Below, piece after piece: positions 1 through 10,200 of a stretch of 64,000 nucleotides of DNA (within the stretch, counting starts at the first letter, position 1; each line of letters starts with the position of its first letter). Below the pieces are notes generated by a model. The model was not told the origin of the DNA and made no database searches. It saw only the letters and a list, made by a program, of their open reading frames with translations. The position numbers were made by a program, and so were the translations under genes. Origin of the DNA: Melastoma dodecandrum (lineage: Eukaryota; Streptophyta; Magnoliopsida; Myrtales; Melastomataceae); contig JARUPY010000606.1 of assembly GCA_029817715.1 (NCBI GenBank), positions 6,324,001 through 6,388,000 on the forward strand, written 5' to 3'.

Positions 1-28
1 TTGTAATCTTGTCTTCCCTGGCTGGCAG

Positions 29-265
29 ATATCACAAGCATGCAGGCCCCTGGTCAAGGGACTTGGGATGTGGGGGTCCGTCAAGGCACTGGCCAGAGGG
101 TACGAGTACATTATGGGGATCATCATCTTCTTTCCGGTGGCTGTACTAGCTTGGTTCCCGTTCGTTTCGGAGTTCCAGACCCGGCTCTTATTCAACCAAG
201 CTTTCAGCAGAGGTCTACAGATCTCGCGTATTCTTTCTGGCGGAAAGAAGATAAAGCACAAGTGA
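29..265 (+). CDS. Callose synthase (glucan synthase-like), C-terminal exon, partial
   Basis: This is the last coding exon of a gene that begins left of the window. A splice acceptor (ctggctggcag) ends at 28, and the frame then runs open to a TGA at 263-265, giving 78 residues. The peptide has the hallmark C-terminus of plant callose synthases (GT48 family): SVKALARGYEYIMG, a hydrophobic membrane segment (IIIFFPVAVLAWFPF), then FVSEFQTRLLFNQAFSRGLQ and a basic tail ending KKIKHK. The family makes beta-1,3-glucan at the plasma membrane and cell plate. The catalytic loop and the other membrane helices are outside the window. An ATG at 68 is internal to the exon, not a start. The family call is very secure; the isoform is not determined. 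Confidence 0.93.
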   Translation: MSQACRPLVKGLGMWGSVKALARGYEYIMGIIIFFPVAVLAWFPFVSEFQTRLLFNQAFSRGLQISRILSGGKKIKHK

Positions 266-804
266 TTAACCATCCCTTCCAGAAGCGAGAATATGCCCCT
301 GCTCCCTTCGTCCAGAACCTTCGACTGCATCGCCCCACGGAATGTGTCCCCATTCCGAAAGGTTTAGTATGCTCGACCACGTCCCACAGGAGGCAACGCA
401 TCAACTCGTCCTTCGAGGAAGCATCCATTACTCAGAGTATTTGTAATGTAACCACGCACATGCCCATGGTCTAATGTGTTCACCGTTTAGTACTGCTATA
501 ACTGTACGCCCGACGATGAGAGTAGAAAACGAGCATTCGCTGGTTTTCTTGTAATAGGATTGATTACCTTTGAGATTAATAATACACAGTATCGGTAATA
601 AAACGATCTAAAGGTTTCATCAATAAACAGTTTTATTACCAAACTTTCGCTAATCTCATTCATCATCACCCCGAAGAAAAGAGCAAAATGGAATCCACGA
701 GACAAAATCACAACTAAAACACACCCCCATGTCCAACTTCCCCAACGTGTCTACTGCCAACCGCATACAACAAACAAGTCCATCCACTCTATTCGTGTTG
801 CTGC
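266..804. other. 3' untranslated/intergenic space between convergent genes
   Basis: This 540-base stretch lies between the stop of the callose synthase gene (+) and the stop of the BTB gene (-), so it should hold both 3' UTRs. The short ORFs here have no recognisable motif, and I see no other gene or RNA. Confidence 0.5.
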
Positions 805-3188
805 CTAGCGAGTTTCTACTGCATCAGTCTCGGACCCCCTAAGGAACGACCGTCGCCACCATATCTGGAGCGGCTTGCTGAGGTTGGGGCACTCGGATCC
901 GTGCTTGGAGAAAGACCTGAACCATTCCATGAAGTGCACGTACTGCTGCTTCAGAGGTAGTGTCAGCAGAGTTTGTCCCATGGCTTCCTCGAGCACCTTC
1001 GTCTCCAGACCTTTGCGGCACCTCTGCAACCACCCGAAATCTAGGAGCATGGGCCTGAACCATGACTCGAAGATCCCCAGTCGAGCTTCTGCGTCGCAGT
1101 GGAGTCTCCTTGTCCCCATTGCGATGAAGAGACTGGCAGAAACCCTGCTGAGTTCGTACCTCAGCATCGGTGATGCGGTCTGGTGCAGTTCCAGGAGTCG
1201 ATTCTGAGCAGACCATAAGTCGACAAACTCTTCAGCCATTCGCCAATCGAAGAGTATCTCGAGCACCCAGTTAATATTGTCGACTTGTCTCGAGATCCTT
1301 TCAAGTAGCGGCCTATTCGTCTCATCCTTTGGCAATTTGTCTCGGGGACTGCTGTTGCCATTAGCCTCTTCGAAAAGGTTGATTAGTTCATCAATACATG
1401 CTATGCAAATCTTGTAGAGATCATCCTTTGTTAGATTAGTATGGTCCTTCTCGTAGACCGAACTCCTGCAGAGGAGGCCCTTCACCAGCGGCTTCAGCTC
1501 GTTCCTCGCGTTTGTGGACGAGCATTCCGTGATCGAAGCAACGAGTTGCCTCGCCAAGTTTACTTCAGCTCGTGGAGATTCAAGCATGTATAGTCTAGAC
1601 AAGATGTCCTGGGCGGTTGCATTATCAAAATCAAATCTAGTAAACAAGCTCCTCAGCTTCTCTTCCTCCTCCTCTGTCCAGGGAACTGCCTCCAAGTATC
1701 TCAAACACGAGAGTATGCCTCGATTGAACTTGATACTGGTTGCTACCTGTAAGCAACAAGAGAAAAACCATCACGACAAGGCCGGACCCACGCAGACAAA
1801 GATGGACAACAGTAGAGATTCAATCCAACTAGCCCGAACCACTAAATCAACGGCTCCTGTTGTTGATTACAGCATAGGTCCACAGCAATCAGGTAATACA
1901 AACTTAATAGAGACCAACCCCGCCAAGCTTGATACTAAACCGCAGCAATGGAAGCCTCACAGATTCTCCCCTCGAACCACAATCTAAAACTCAATGGAGG
2001 AAAACTGATTACTTGTCTCCAGGAGGTAAAACATAACCGGAAATTAAGCCAAAACCCAGAGAAATGATAAGTTCACAGGACAGATATTTTATAACTGGGA
2101 CACTCCTTCCCGAATCCAACCGAAGATTCTCACAATTTGCAACTGAGTTGGAAAGTAGATCAATAAAGTAGCATCCCAAAGATACCTTTCCTCTACTACC
2201 AAAAAAAAAAAAAGATACCTTTCCTCATAAATAGGAATACTCAGCAACAACAAGAACCACATCCATCCATCCATCCATCACGAACAAACAAAATATGGCA
2301 TTTTCCTTGTCACCCAACTCGAGACTGAGGCAAAAAGTTAGAAACAATTCCATGACACTTTCTGGGGCTTGCAATCAATCATGGATGAATTTCCATCAAC
2401 ACAAGCCAATGTAAGATCAGACTACGGAGGCAGCTAAGCTGCTTTACCAACAAATAAAGTACTTCGCAAAAGGGAAACCAATGGCCACAATCGGATCCAC
2501 CAACCTCGAGCATGTCAATACACCTGAAGGCGCCGATTTTAACAAGCTTCTTCTCGATTTCCTCCTCAAACATCAGCTCAATAGTCTCCCTAAACACCCC
2601 TAGATTCTCAACCTCCCCAGCCTCTATCCTGCACACCCTTTTCGAACCACCCAACGACGAAACCCCCTTCATGTGCTCCTCGATGACCCTAGCAAAAACC
2701 TCCGAATTTGCCCCCAGAACTATCGAGTCCACCTCCAATACCAAGCTCCCACCTTTTCTCCCCCTCAAGCTCAGCCTCACATCACACCCGCAGCTCGCTT
2801 CCCCGCCCTCCGCTCCCATTCCCCTACCTCCGCTGGGGCTTCCAGGAACAAAGTCTCGCTGCGGTGCAGCATACATATCACGACCCGATTTAGGATCCGG
2901 GTTGTGGTCGATTGGGGAGACACGACCCGGGGACAGGATACGGCCGACAAGGCCAGGTCCGCCACCGGTGGACCTGGCGCTGACAGGGGATGCTGTCGCG
3001 TCCGCGGCAGCAGCAGAGGATGAGGAGTGACGAGGAGGTTTAGCGATCACGGTCTGTTTCTTCAACTCGGTGCAGCGAGGGATGGGCTCGGGGCTGGAAG
3101 GCGGAGGGGTGAAGGAGCAGCACCAAGAGGAGGCGACGGCGGGGGACGACCTTGACCTTCGGCGAGGCTTGGACTGCCGCCGCGCCAT
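805..3188 (-). CDS. BTB/POZ domain protein (At2g13690/At1g63850-like), two exons
   Basis: The CDS joins complement(2505..3188) and complement(805..1746), giving 541 residues with phase-0 splicing. The donor is GAG|gttggt and the acceptor is acag|GTAGCA; the joined reading gives MLE-VATSIKFNRGIL, continuous with the family. The N-terminus (1-135) is basic and Ser/Pro-rich with the SWCCSF motif of this subgroup. The BTB fold starts near residue 136 (DVRLSLRGRKGGSLVLEVDS, then LGANSEVFARVIEEH) and runs across the exon junction. The C-terminal half begins YLEAVPWTEEEEEKLRSL and is the alpha-helical region typical of this plant family. Related proteins are thought to act as Cullin3 substrate adaptors; no substrate can be read from sequence. 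The start chosen is the first Met (3188) before the G-rich leader. No lesions were seen. The 758-base intron contains (CATC)n and A-rich simple repeats. Confidence 0.9.
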
Positions 3189-3735
3189 GGATGGTTAGGG
3201 GGGGGGGGGCGATTACAATCTAACAGGGAGAAAAGAAAACAGAAAGAAGGTCATGAATCTGGGGGGGGGGGGGGGAATGTAATGGATTGGGTTGAAGTTG
3301 TGGGGGTGCTTGAGATCTGTGGAATTGGGTGTGAAGAAAGGAAGGAGCTGCTTTCTCGGGTGGGTGGAGAGGGAAAGGAATCGTGGTCTGGGTATGTCGT
3401 TGTAGTTGTAATTGGTGGTGAAAGGGGGTTGGTCTCCCTTGGAGTTTTAGTTCGGTAAGTTAGTTTTGTCTGTGTCCGGGGAGTGTGACAGGCTGTCTGA
3501 TGGGACTGGGTGCAGCTGATAAAAGGGGTTTGTCGGAGTTTTCCTTTCAACAAGAGGATGATAAATAATAATATTGTGTATTTTGCTACGGTCGATTGAA
3601 TCCGTGAATTACCAAACCCTCTCTTTCTCCTTTCTTTTTTTTTTATATACATGGTTTATGGTGGACTTACTTCAAAGTTAGGATAGAAAGTTACGTGATT
3701 TTCGCTGAAAAAAGTCTTATAGAATAGTCAGGGAT
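3189..3735 (-). promoter_or_regulatory. Upstream region of the BTB gene with poly-G tracts
   Basis: This is the leader and promoter side of the minus-strand BTB gene. It holds two G homopolymers on the + strand (about 3199-3208 and 3261-3274), i.e. C runs in the transcript sense, then pyrimidine-rich sequence on the minus strand. The ORFs here are low-complexity shadows. No single TATA box stands out. Confidence 0.45.
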
Positions 3736-4040
3736 TGAAGTCAGATCATCACCGGGGAGCCTTCTCACGAGGTTTGGAGGCTCTTTTACAAGCCTGCGAA
3801 CCTCAGGCCCGGCCCCTCTACCTCCCCTCCGGGCCCGACTTGAGGCCTGCTCCCCTGTCGGTCCAATTTTAGTTGAGGCCCAAAGGCCCAGCAGGTGGAC
3901 GGCTCATGGACTTTATTAGCCATCACCCATGAGACCAACCTTAATTTTCCAAGTGGAGAGTGCGTGATGGGTTCGAACCAGGGATCATGACAAGGTTCCA
4001 AACACCCACCACCCACCTTACGCCACTTGAGTGTCATCGC
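3736..4040 (-). repeat. Candidate tRNA-derived SINE
   Basis: Read on the minus strand, the block starts near 4040 with a tRNA A-box-like stretch (tggcgtaaggtgg) and, about 45 bases later, has a perfect RNA polymerase III B box (GGTTCGAACCC, + 3969-3979). A tRNA-unrelated body follows, rich in GGCCC and GGGCC. The A-box to B-box distance and order fit a tRNA-head SINE. I could not find a convincing poly-A/T tail or target duplication, and there is no cloverleaf, so it is not a functional tRNA gene. Boundaries are approximate. Confidence 0.45.
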
Positions 4041-4204
4041 AAGGACTCTTTCTCCATTTTAACATCGATAGTAGTGGTAAAAACATTGTACTAATGTTCT
4101 CATTTGTCATTTCTTGGTTGGTTTTACAACCCAAATGATAATCACTAGATTTGTCAAGCTTTGCTTTGTCCTTTCCAATTTAATCTGAGCGGCTTCGTGG
4201 CCTC

Positions 4205-4250
4205 ATTTCCGACCCATTTTAGGCCCATCAATTAGTATGGGCCAGCCCCC
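4205..4250. promoter_or_regulatory. Site II-like GGGCC/GGCCC motif cluster upstream of the small gene
   Basis: Several TGGGCC/GGCCCA motifs lie 330-380 bases upstream of the ATG at 4585 (ttaggcccatc, tatgggccagcc). Such site II (TCP-binding) elements are common in plant housekeeping promoters. Binding is inferred. Confidence 0.35.
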
Positions 4251-4511
4251 ATTTCCATCGCCCACCACCACCCGGATCCGACGGCCCTCAAGAAGCTTCA
4301 AAAAATTATAATCCCCCGCTCCAGATCTCGCCACGCGTTTCCAATCCGAGACGGTTAACCTCGTACTTCCCACCAGTGCTCCCCCGACGTGGTAGGGTCG
4401 TGGAGTGGCGCCAACGAAGTCCCGCCACGTGAAGCTGGAGGCAGCCGCCGGGCGAGACCCCACGACACGTTGGTTTCCGTGATTTACCAGCCCACCGTAC
4501 CCCGATCCTGG

Positions 4512-4519
4512 TATAAAAC
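4512..4519 (+). promoter_or_regulatory. TATA box of the 97-residue protein gene
   Basis: TATAAAAC lies in the context ctggtataaaacttg, 66 bases before the ATG at 4585, leaving room for a leader of about 35 bases. The duplicated copy at about 19.87 kb has the corrupted form ctggtatcatatac. Confidence 0.55.
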
Positions 4520-4584
4520 TTGTCGAATTTTGTATCGAGGAATCGGCTGTGGGTTTCTGCGTCGATTTCTGAGGTGTTTCGTGT

Positions 4585-5043
4585 ATGGCGGGCAGGGTGA
4601 TGGATCGGAAATCGTCGATCGAGGAGGAGCCGAGGACGCTCGGCGCCGATCAGTTGCGGTTCGCTAGGGTTTGTGTCTTGATGAAACCACTGCATCTTGT
4701 TGTGTCGGAATTGTTGTCTGATCTTTTTTTTTTTGCGGCGTGTGTGGCTGTGTGCAGGAGGCGGCGCTTTACGTGCTTAACTCCATGAGCTTGGAGGAGG
4801 CGCTGCGAGTCTTCACCCATGTATAGACTTGCCACGGTTTGTGTTGAAAGATTCAATATTTCTTTCCAGAGGTTTAGTTGTGGGTGTTTTGTGCAGGGGT
4901 TGGAACCGGTGGCTGTTGGTGGCTGGCGGAGGGACGACAAGGGATTTCACCTTAACCCGATTGCTTCAGGAGAACTGGCCGACGAGGATGTCGGCCGGGG
5001 GGGTTTTGCTGGGCCAAGGGATATCGTTTCGGCACCCTTTTGA
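4585..5043 (+). CDS. Small conserved plant protein of unknown function, three exons
   Basis: The exons are 4585-4668, 4758-4820 and 4897-5043, all joined in phase 0, giving 97 residues. Donors are AGG|gtttgt and CAT|gtatag; acceptors are gtgcag|GAG and gtgcag|GGG. Exon 1 is acidic/basic (MDRKSSIEEEPRT) and leads into a predicted helix (ADQLRFAREAALYVLNSM, then SLEEALRVFT); the C-terminal half is Gly/Arg/Asp-rich. There is no signal peptide or membrane segment. I do not recognise a named domain. Conserved exon structure in the decayed paralogue at 19.9-20.3 kb (same junctions, FTE|gtataa there) supports this model over the single-frame ORFs nearby. In the paralogue the residue before the second donor is Glu; here it is His. 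The gene is upstream of, and faces, the NAC fragment in the same duplicated unit. Confidence 0.68.
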
Positions 5044-5571
5044 GTGTGCGGATCGAGCTGATGTTCCCAATTAGTTCTCCTCTTTGTACATGTTTTCAAC
5101 ACTCTGTACATGTTTTGTATTATGAATTTGACGATTGGGATAGAGATGAAGGAATGAGAAACTGTATTCAGTTTCTTGTCGCAAGCACAGCAATCTTGAT
5201 CTGGCTACACACCTTCGTTCTGGAGCCTTTGGCTGTGTTCATATGTTCACAGGGACAATGTCCCGGATCACAGACAAAACACGAAGACAGGAGATGCCTC
5301 ACAACCACGTAATGTTGATCAAACAATTCATACACACAGAAAACAAGTCTCAACAACAACCACACGATATCATTTCAAAGCAGGGCACGCATCTAACAAC
5401 GGAGTTGGATTCGGAGAACAAACCTCGCCTTACGAATCTCTCGTGCACATATCACTTCACGGCGGATGAAAGCATGGGTTCAATTCGATGATAAGAAACG
5501 TGCTGGGACCAAAGATTTCGACTAAGTACGATCTCTCTCTCTCTAATGCCCAAGAGCCATAAAAAATGATA
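5044..5571 (+). other. 3' flank of the small gene, part of the duplicated unit
   Basis: This stretch is colinear with about 20340-20720 and 21400-21530 of copy B (shared tract: tgtacatgtttt.tattatgaatt, then gagaaactgtattcag). About 700 bases present in copy B, including the 158-codon ORF at 20789-21265, are absent here. It contains a (CT)n run near 5530. I see no gene. Confidence 0.5.
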
Positions 5572-5794
5572 TCATCCAAGAAACCTTCTTAGCTGAGAAT
5601 CACTCTGAGTACCATTCATAAAATGGTCCAGAGCAGGCTCGTGATGGCGCCTGTTCCGTGAAGGAGTAATGTCTGAAACCCCGACACTCAAATTCTGCTG
5701 ACCAACAAGGGTTGGATTAGGTATGCCATATGGTATTACAGGACGAAAACAAGCAGGTCGCTTTGGACCAGCACGGTCGTGGCCAAGGGAAAGG
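5572..5794 (-). pseudogene. NAC pseudogene, copy A, 3' fragment
   Basis: On the minus strand this encodes a stretch closely matching exon 4 of the intact NAC gene at 21.5-24.3 kb (PNPTLVGQQNLSVGVSDITPS here, LNPTFACQENLSVGVSYITPS there). After the TQSDSQ position it jumps straight to 3'-flank sequence, so the end of exon 4 and all of exon 5 are deleted. On the other side it is cut by the TE1 LTR at 5795 and continues at 19220. Confidence 0.8.
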
Positions 5795-6006
5795 TGTTCG
5801 CGCACGAAACGGATCACGTTGGAAATATTTGGCAATGGACTCACAGTAGTTATATTGTGGTCGCCAGTAAGAAGATGCACTAACTTATACAGGAATAATG
5901 CAAGTCTTACAATCTTAATGAATAAAGGAAACAGGGCTTACAGCCATTAAAAGGGAAAAAGGGACACGATGGTGACGATGTAGGATCTTGTAGCGGCGGA
6001 GAACAC

Positions 6007-6318
6007 GTGACGAAGGCCTTGGAAGCTCACTCCGTCTATGGTGGTTGCTGGCGGAAGGTCGTGACGAAGGCCTTGAAAGCTCGCTTCGTCGGAGGTGGTC
6101 GCTGGCGGAGAGTTGTGACGAAGGCCCTACGAGCTCACTTCGTCGGTGGAGTCGCTGGCGGAGGATTGGCGGCGAAGGCCCTACGAGCTCACTTCGTCGG
6201 TGGAGTCGCTGGCGGAGGATTGGCGGCGAAGGCCCTACGAGCTCACTTCGTCGGTGGAGTCGCTGGCGGAGGATTGGCGGCAAAGGCCCTACGAGCTCAC
6301 TCTGTCGGTGGAAGGATA
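6007..6318. repeat. 54-bp tandem repeat array in the left TE1 LTR
   Basis: Six units of 54 bp have the core gacgaaggcc...gctcac-tcgtcgg. Variant order from the left: A, B, C, C', C', D. The last unit is shortened. Because 54 is a multiple of three, several frames stay open, producing spurious repetitive ORFs. Confidence 0.85.
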
Positions 6319-6422
6319 GTTGACCTCTGAGCCGGGTCAGGGCATCTAATTCCTAAGGTTGACGAACAAACTTCAGAGTTTTGGCTGTGTATGGTCGTCC
6401 TTTGTCTTTGGAAACTCCTTTG

Positions 6423-6431
6423 CTATTTATA
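6423..6431 (-). promoter_or_regulatory. LTR TATA box (TE1, left LTR)
   Basis: TATAAATAG on the minus strand, correctly oriented to start the gag-pol transcript in this family. The same motif is at 18626-18634, 28711-28719 and 40615-40623. Confidence 0.6.
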
Positions 6432-7020
6432 GAGAGCTCGTACGTGTCTAACACGTAACGAGTGGATCTTGTTACAGATCGTGTCATGGATCGTGATTCC
6501 TAGTATCGTGGGAGTATCCCAACAACTCCCCATGAGATACGGGATCACGTTTCCTGAAAATTAGAATCGGTTACGATTCTTAACAATCGTGACTTTAGGA
6601 ATAAATTTATTCCCATCTCGTCGACTTGCTTTGTTTGCACGGGCTTTGGCTGCTTGCCTTTGTTCAGGATAATGTCGACTTGACCCTATAAGTAGACCTA
6701 GCTACTATTGGGTCATATTGGTAGTCATATCTTAGTGGTGAGTTGACCTAGTCGACTCTATACATAAATCGTCTTTAGTAACTCCATTGTGGGTCGACTT
6801 CATCGTGAGTTATCCCAACCGACCTCGTCATGAGTCGACCTGGATGACTTCGTCATGAGTTAACCCAGTCGACTTCATTATGAGTCGACCTGGGCGACAT
6901 CGTTCTGAGTTAGCCCAGTCGACGTTGTCATGAGTCGGCCTGGACGACTTCGTTCTTAGGCAGTGTGATGATTCCTGGGCTCTAAGCCCAGGCCAAAATT
7001 ATTTACTATGTCAACATAAG

Positions 7021-7030
7021 CCCCCCTTTT
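7021..7030 (-). other. Polypurine tract of TE1
   Basis: AAAAGGGGGG on the minus strand ends 4 bases before the left LTR, as expected for the plus-strand primer of reverse transcription. It fixes the element's orientation. Confidence 0.85.
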
Positions 7031-7070
7031 ATGCTGGGTTAGCTACGCTGACTTAGCAAAAATTATACCC

Positions 7071-7077
7071 TATATAA
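7071..7077 (+). promoter_or_regulatory. TATA box of the antisense PMD gene (TE1)
   Basis: TATATAA in the context accctatataaggg, 148 bases before the ATG at 7225. It lies between the LTR/PPT and the PMD gene. The same arrangement recurs in TE2 at 29280. Transcription would start near 7100, which excludes the upstream ATG at 7084. Confidence 0.65.
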
Positions 7078-7224
7078 GGGAGAGTGAGCGTCCTTTTCCC
7101 GCCCATCTCCTTACTTGCTCGACACTCCTTCACCTTCCTCCTCAAGAAACCCAGAAAACCCTCGTTCTTGAAACTCTCCGTCCCTTCCATCTCTTTCACC
7201 AAAATCTCTCCGATCTTCAAAAAG

Positions 7225-10200
7225 ATGGCAACTTTCAAATCCTTCGAACTCCACAATGCTCGTGCGGGGCCGGCCGGACCTATTCCGGTCGCGGAAGACC
7301 AAGGATCGGGTGTCGCTCTTGGACCCATCTTGCCGGAGCATCTGTTTCCAGAAGTGGTGCCACTCGACTACCTCATCACAGAGAAGCCCATCCCGGTTTG
7401 TCATCCCAACTTTGTTAATCCCCTCAACTGGGAAAAGCAGGGGACCTTTTTGTGCTTCCCTTCTGCTACTAAGGCCGAGATGATAGAGTGGTTAGAGATG
7501 TGGGAGGATCATTTTGAAAATCGATTCAGGGACCAGAAGATTCTCAGATTTTTTAGGATGTCAATAGCTAGTAAGAGCTGTGATCCTAGGGTTTGTGCGG
7601 CTATTCTGCCTTTCTGGAACTCCACAGTGAACTGCTTCTATTTCCCAGAAGGCCCTATGTCCATCACTTTGGCAGATTTGAAGTTTTTGACCCGGAGCAA
7701 GATTAATGGCTGCCCAGTGCGTCAATATGCCCAGGCAGGAGACATTAGTCCAAAGGGAGCCCTTCAATATATGGAAGTGGTAAACAGACACTTGCAGATG
7801 GCCTCAGTGGGCAAGAAGAAGGGGGAGAAGCGTACGACCGCAGGGTTCGGCGCCCAGGAAGAGATCGAATTTCTCAGCACCTGGCTGAGCAAATTTGTCT
7901 ATTGTTTCCCTGGGAAGAAGGTTGGCCATACGTCTTACGCAGTGGCAAACTTTTTGAGGGAGACTACTGAAGAAGTCGCCTGGGGTCCCTTCATCCTTGG
8001 TCTGCTTTACCATGATCTGGAGAGGGCGACTTCTCAAATCAAGCCATTCCCAAAGCATCCAGCAGGAGGCATGCTTTGGTTGGTCCATCTATGGTCAGCC
8101 ATGTGGATGCCAGGGTTGACTGGATTCAAGGTCCCCACGACGCCCCCTGAGGCTTTGTACTATGGGGAGAGCATCTTGAATCAATGCTGCCAGCGCAGAG
8201 ACCAGTGGCTCCCGACTTCAGTTACTGGCCATATGAAGCATATAGCTGATTTCGCGAGAGCAGATCGACGCGACTGGGCGCCTCTCCCAGGTCACAAAAC
8301 AATTGCCGAAAAGGTCGACCCCCAGATCGCTCCAGGCTTTTGGAACGGGGCTCTCACCAGCAGGGATTTGCCTGTAGTCTTCGACAACTACCTGTCCTTT
8401 GAAGTCTATAACCCTCAGCTGTGCGCAAGACAGTTCGGGTTCATCCAGAGCGCGGCGGTCCCTTTTGTTGATGCCACTGGTGGCCTACTTGGAAGGGCGA
8501 CGAAGATCCCGTGCAAGTCGGGTGACGACAAGGTTCTGGAGTTGCTTAGCAGAAAGGCGCAACTCCTCAGGATGGAGTTCCCATCCAGTTCCTCCTCTTG
8601 CTTCGCCACACAGTTCTTCACTGTGCTGTGGTCATCCATGTATGAGGAGCTGCGATCCTTGATGCACTTCCTCGAGGTCTCCGACGAACCTGATTTCTAT
8701 CTTGATGATGCTCAACTCAAAGCGAGAGGTAAGGACTTACTTAGCTTTGTCTAAACAGCATGGAGTTCTTAATATTAGACCTAAGTTTTCTCTTCTTCTT
8801 TTCCTTTTAGGATCATTACTTCCTCGGGGCCCCAGCAAAGCGAAGCTCAAAGCCCCCCTTGCCCCTGGTCCTTCCAAGCCCAAGCCGATCGACAGGGGGA
8901 AGGCCAAAGTCGCAGGCCCCAAGCGAACGACTAGAGGCGACTCTTCTAAGGCCAACGTCGCCTCAAAACGCAAGGAAATCGAAGAGGAAGAGGAGGAAAA
9001 CCCCGATGAGATGCCTCTATCAAAGAGGAGGAAGCTGGTGAGAGTACCATCTCTAGTGACGGCTCCTCTTCCCAAGTCGCCGATTACCGTAGCGGCGACT
9101 TCTTCTTCCAGGTCGCCAGCAGCGGTGGCCCTACTCAGATCGCCAGTAGTGAGTTCATCATCTGCTGCGGCGCCTGCGACCTTAGCGACGGTCGATATCG
9201 CTCGGGGAGCGACTACAGAGGTATGACTCTACTGATTCTAATTCATCTTGAGCTCCTGTATCTAACTCGCACTATATTGCCTAGGGCGAAGCTTCAACCG
9301 GAGATGGTGGCCAACCTACCCCCTCTGTGTTCGAGACAGGTCCAACGGCTTCAATCGCCGAGGTGAGCCCGACTCCCTGCTAAGATATATTACTCTAGTT
9401 CATATATGAACTTTGGTTTTATTATACTCTATTCTAGGAAGAGCAGGCTCCTGAAGTCTTGTTACAAGAAGAAGGAACCGCTATGGTTTTACTCGATCCT
9501 TTAACTTGGTCGACGCGAGAGGAGGCACCACCTCAGTCGATGCGAGAGGAGGAAGAACAAGACGTTCCTTCTTCTTCAATCCACACTCCTGCACCACCAA
9601 TGGTATGTGTTCTTCTTTCACACAAAGCATGGCGTTGTTATCGCGACTCTAACCGCGACACTTGACAGGCTCGTCCGAAGAGAGTGAAGACGACTGCTGG
9701 TCGCAAGAAGGCTCCTACTCCTCCCACTTCTTCGGGCGAAAGCTCTGAGGATTTACTACCTTCGGAGGTAAGTATTCGATTGCATGAAAGTGTCGACTTT
9801 TCAGGATTCTGTGTTTTAGCAACATTTCATTTCTTATTCTGCAGGATCCTGCTGCAGCGACCTCGACTAGCGACTCATGGATGAAGCTTCACGAAGATGT
9901 TGAAGAGTTGTGCCAGCTTCTGCATATCGATCCGTTAGAGATCGACTCATTTAAGAGGATGCAGAAGCTGGTTAAAAGAATCGAGGCTTCCCCTTGGGTC
10001 ACGGATGAACTGTTGGGGGCCTGCAAGAGTTTTAAGTCGACGTACTGGACCCGTTGGAGGGATTATGACGCCGACTTGCTTATCTTGGAATCGACTGACT
10101 CGAAGATTCAGTTGATCAATCAAGCTCGAAAGCAGACCTCTAAAGCTGCACAGGACGCCCGCCAGCGTTTGGTCGACGTGCAAGAGAAGCTGACCGAGGC

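Larger units (their letters stand above)
5795..7016 (-). repeat. TE1 3' LTR (left)
   Basis: The 1,222-bp LTR starts tgttcgcgcac and ends tatgtcaaca. It has an internal array of six 54-bp units (about 6007-6318), a TATA box on the minus strand (TATAAATAG, + 6423-6431), and a GTCGAC-rich tandem region (about 6630-6950). Confidence 0.95.

Noticed and set aside
40..474. 144-codon ORF overlapping the callose synthase exon
   Set aside because: Out of frame with the strongly conserved glucan synthase C-terminus.
3966..4040. Functional tRNA gene around the GGTTCGAACCC motif
   Set aside because: No acceptor-stem pairing or anticodon arm can be folded; only A- and B-box-like promoter elements are present.
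6007..6318. Regularly repeated units resembling a CRISPR array
   Set aside because: Units are directly contiguous with no unique spacers, in a plant LTR.
6007..6330. Repetitive ORFs on both strands through the 54-bp array (also 18118-18533 and 5915-6283)
   Set aside because: The repeat unit is a multiple of three, so several frames stay open by construction; the array lies inside an LTR and is not coding.
7084..7224. N-terminal extension of the PMD protein from the ATG at 7084
   Set aside because: It lies just after the TATA box and before the expected transcription start; the TE2 extension (29240-29422) has unrelated sequence, while similarity begins at M(A/S)TFK.
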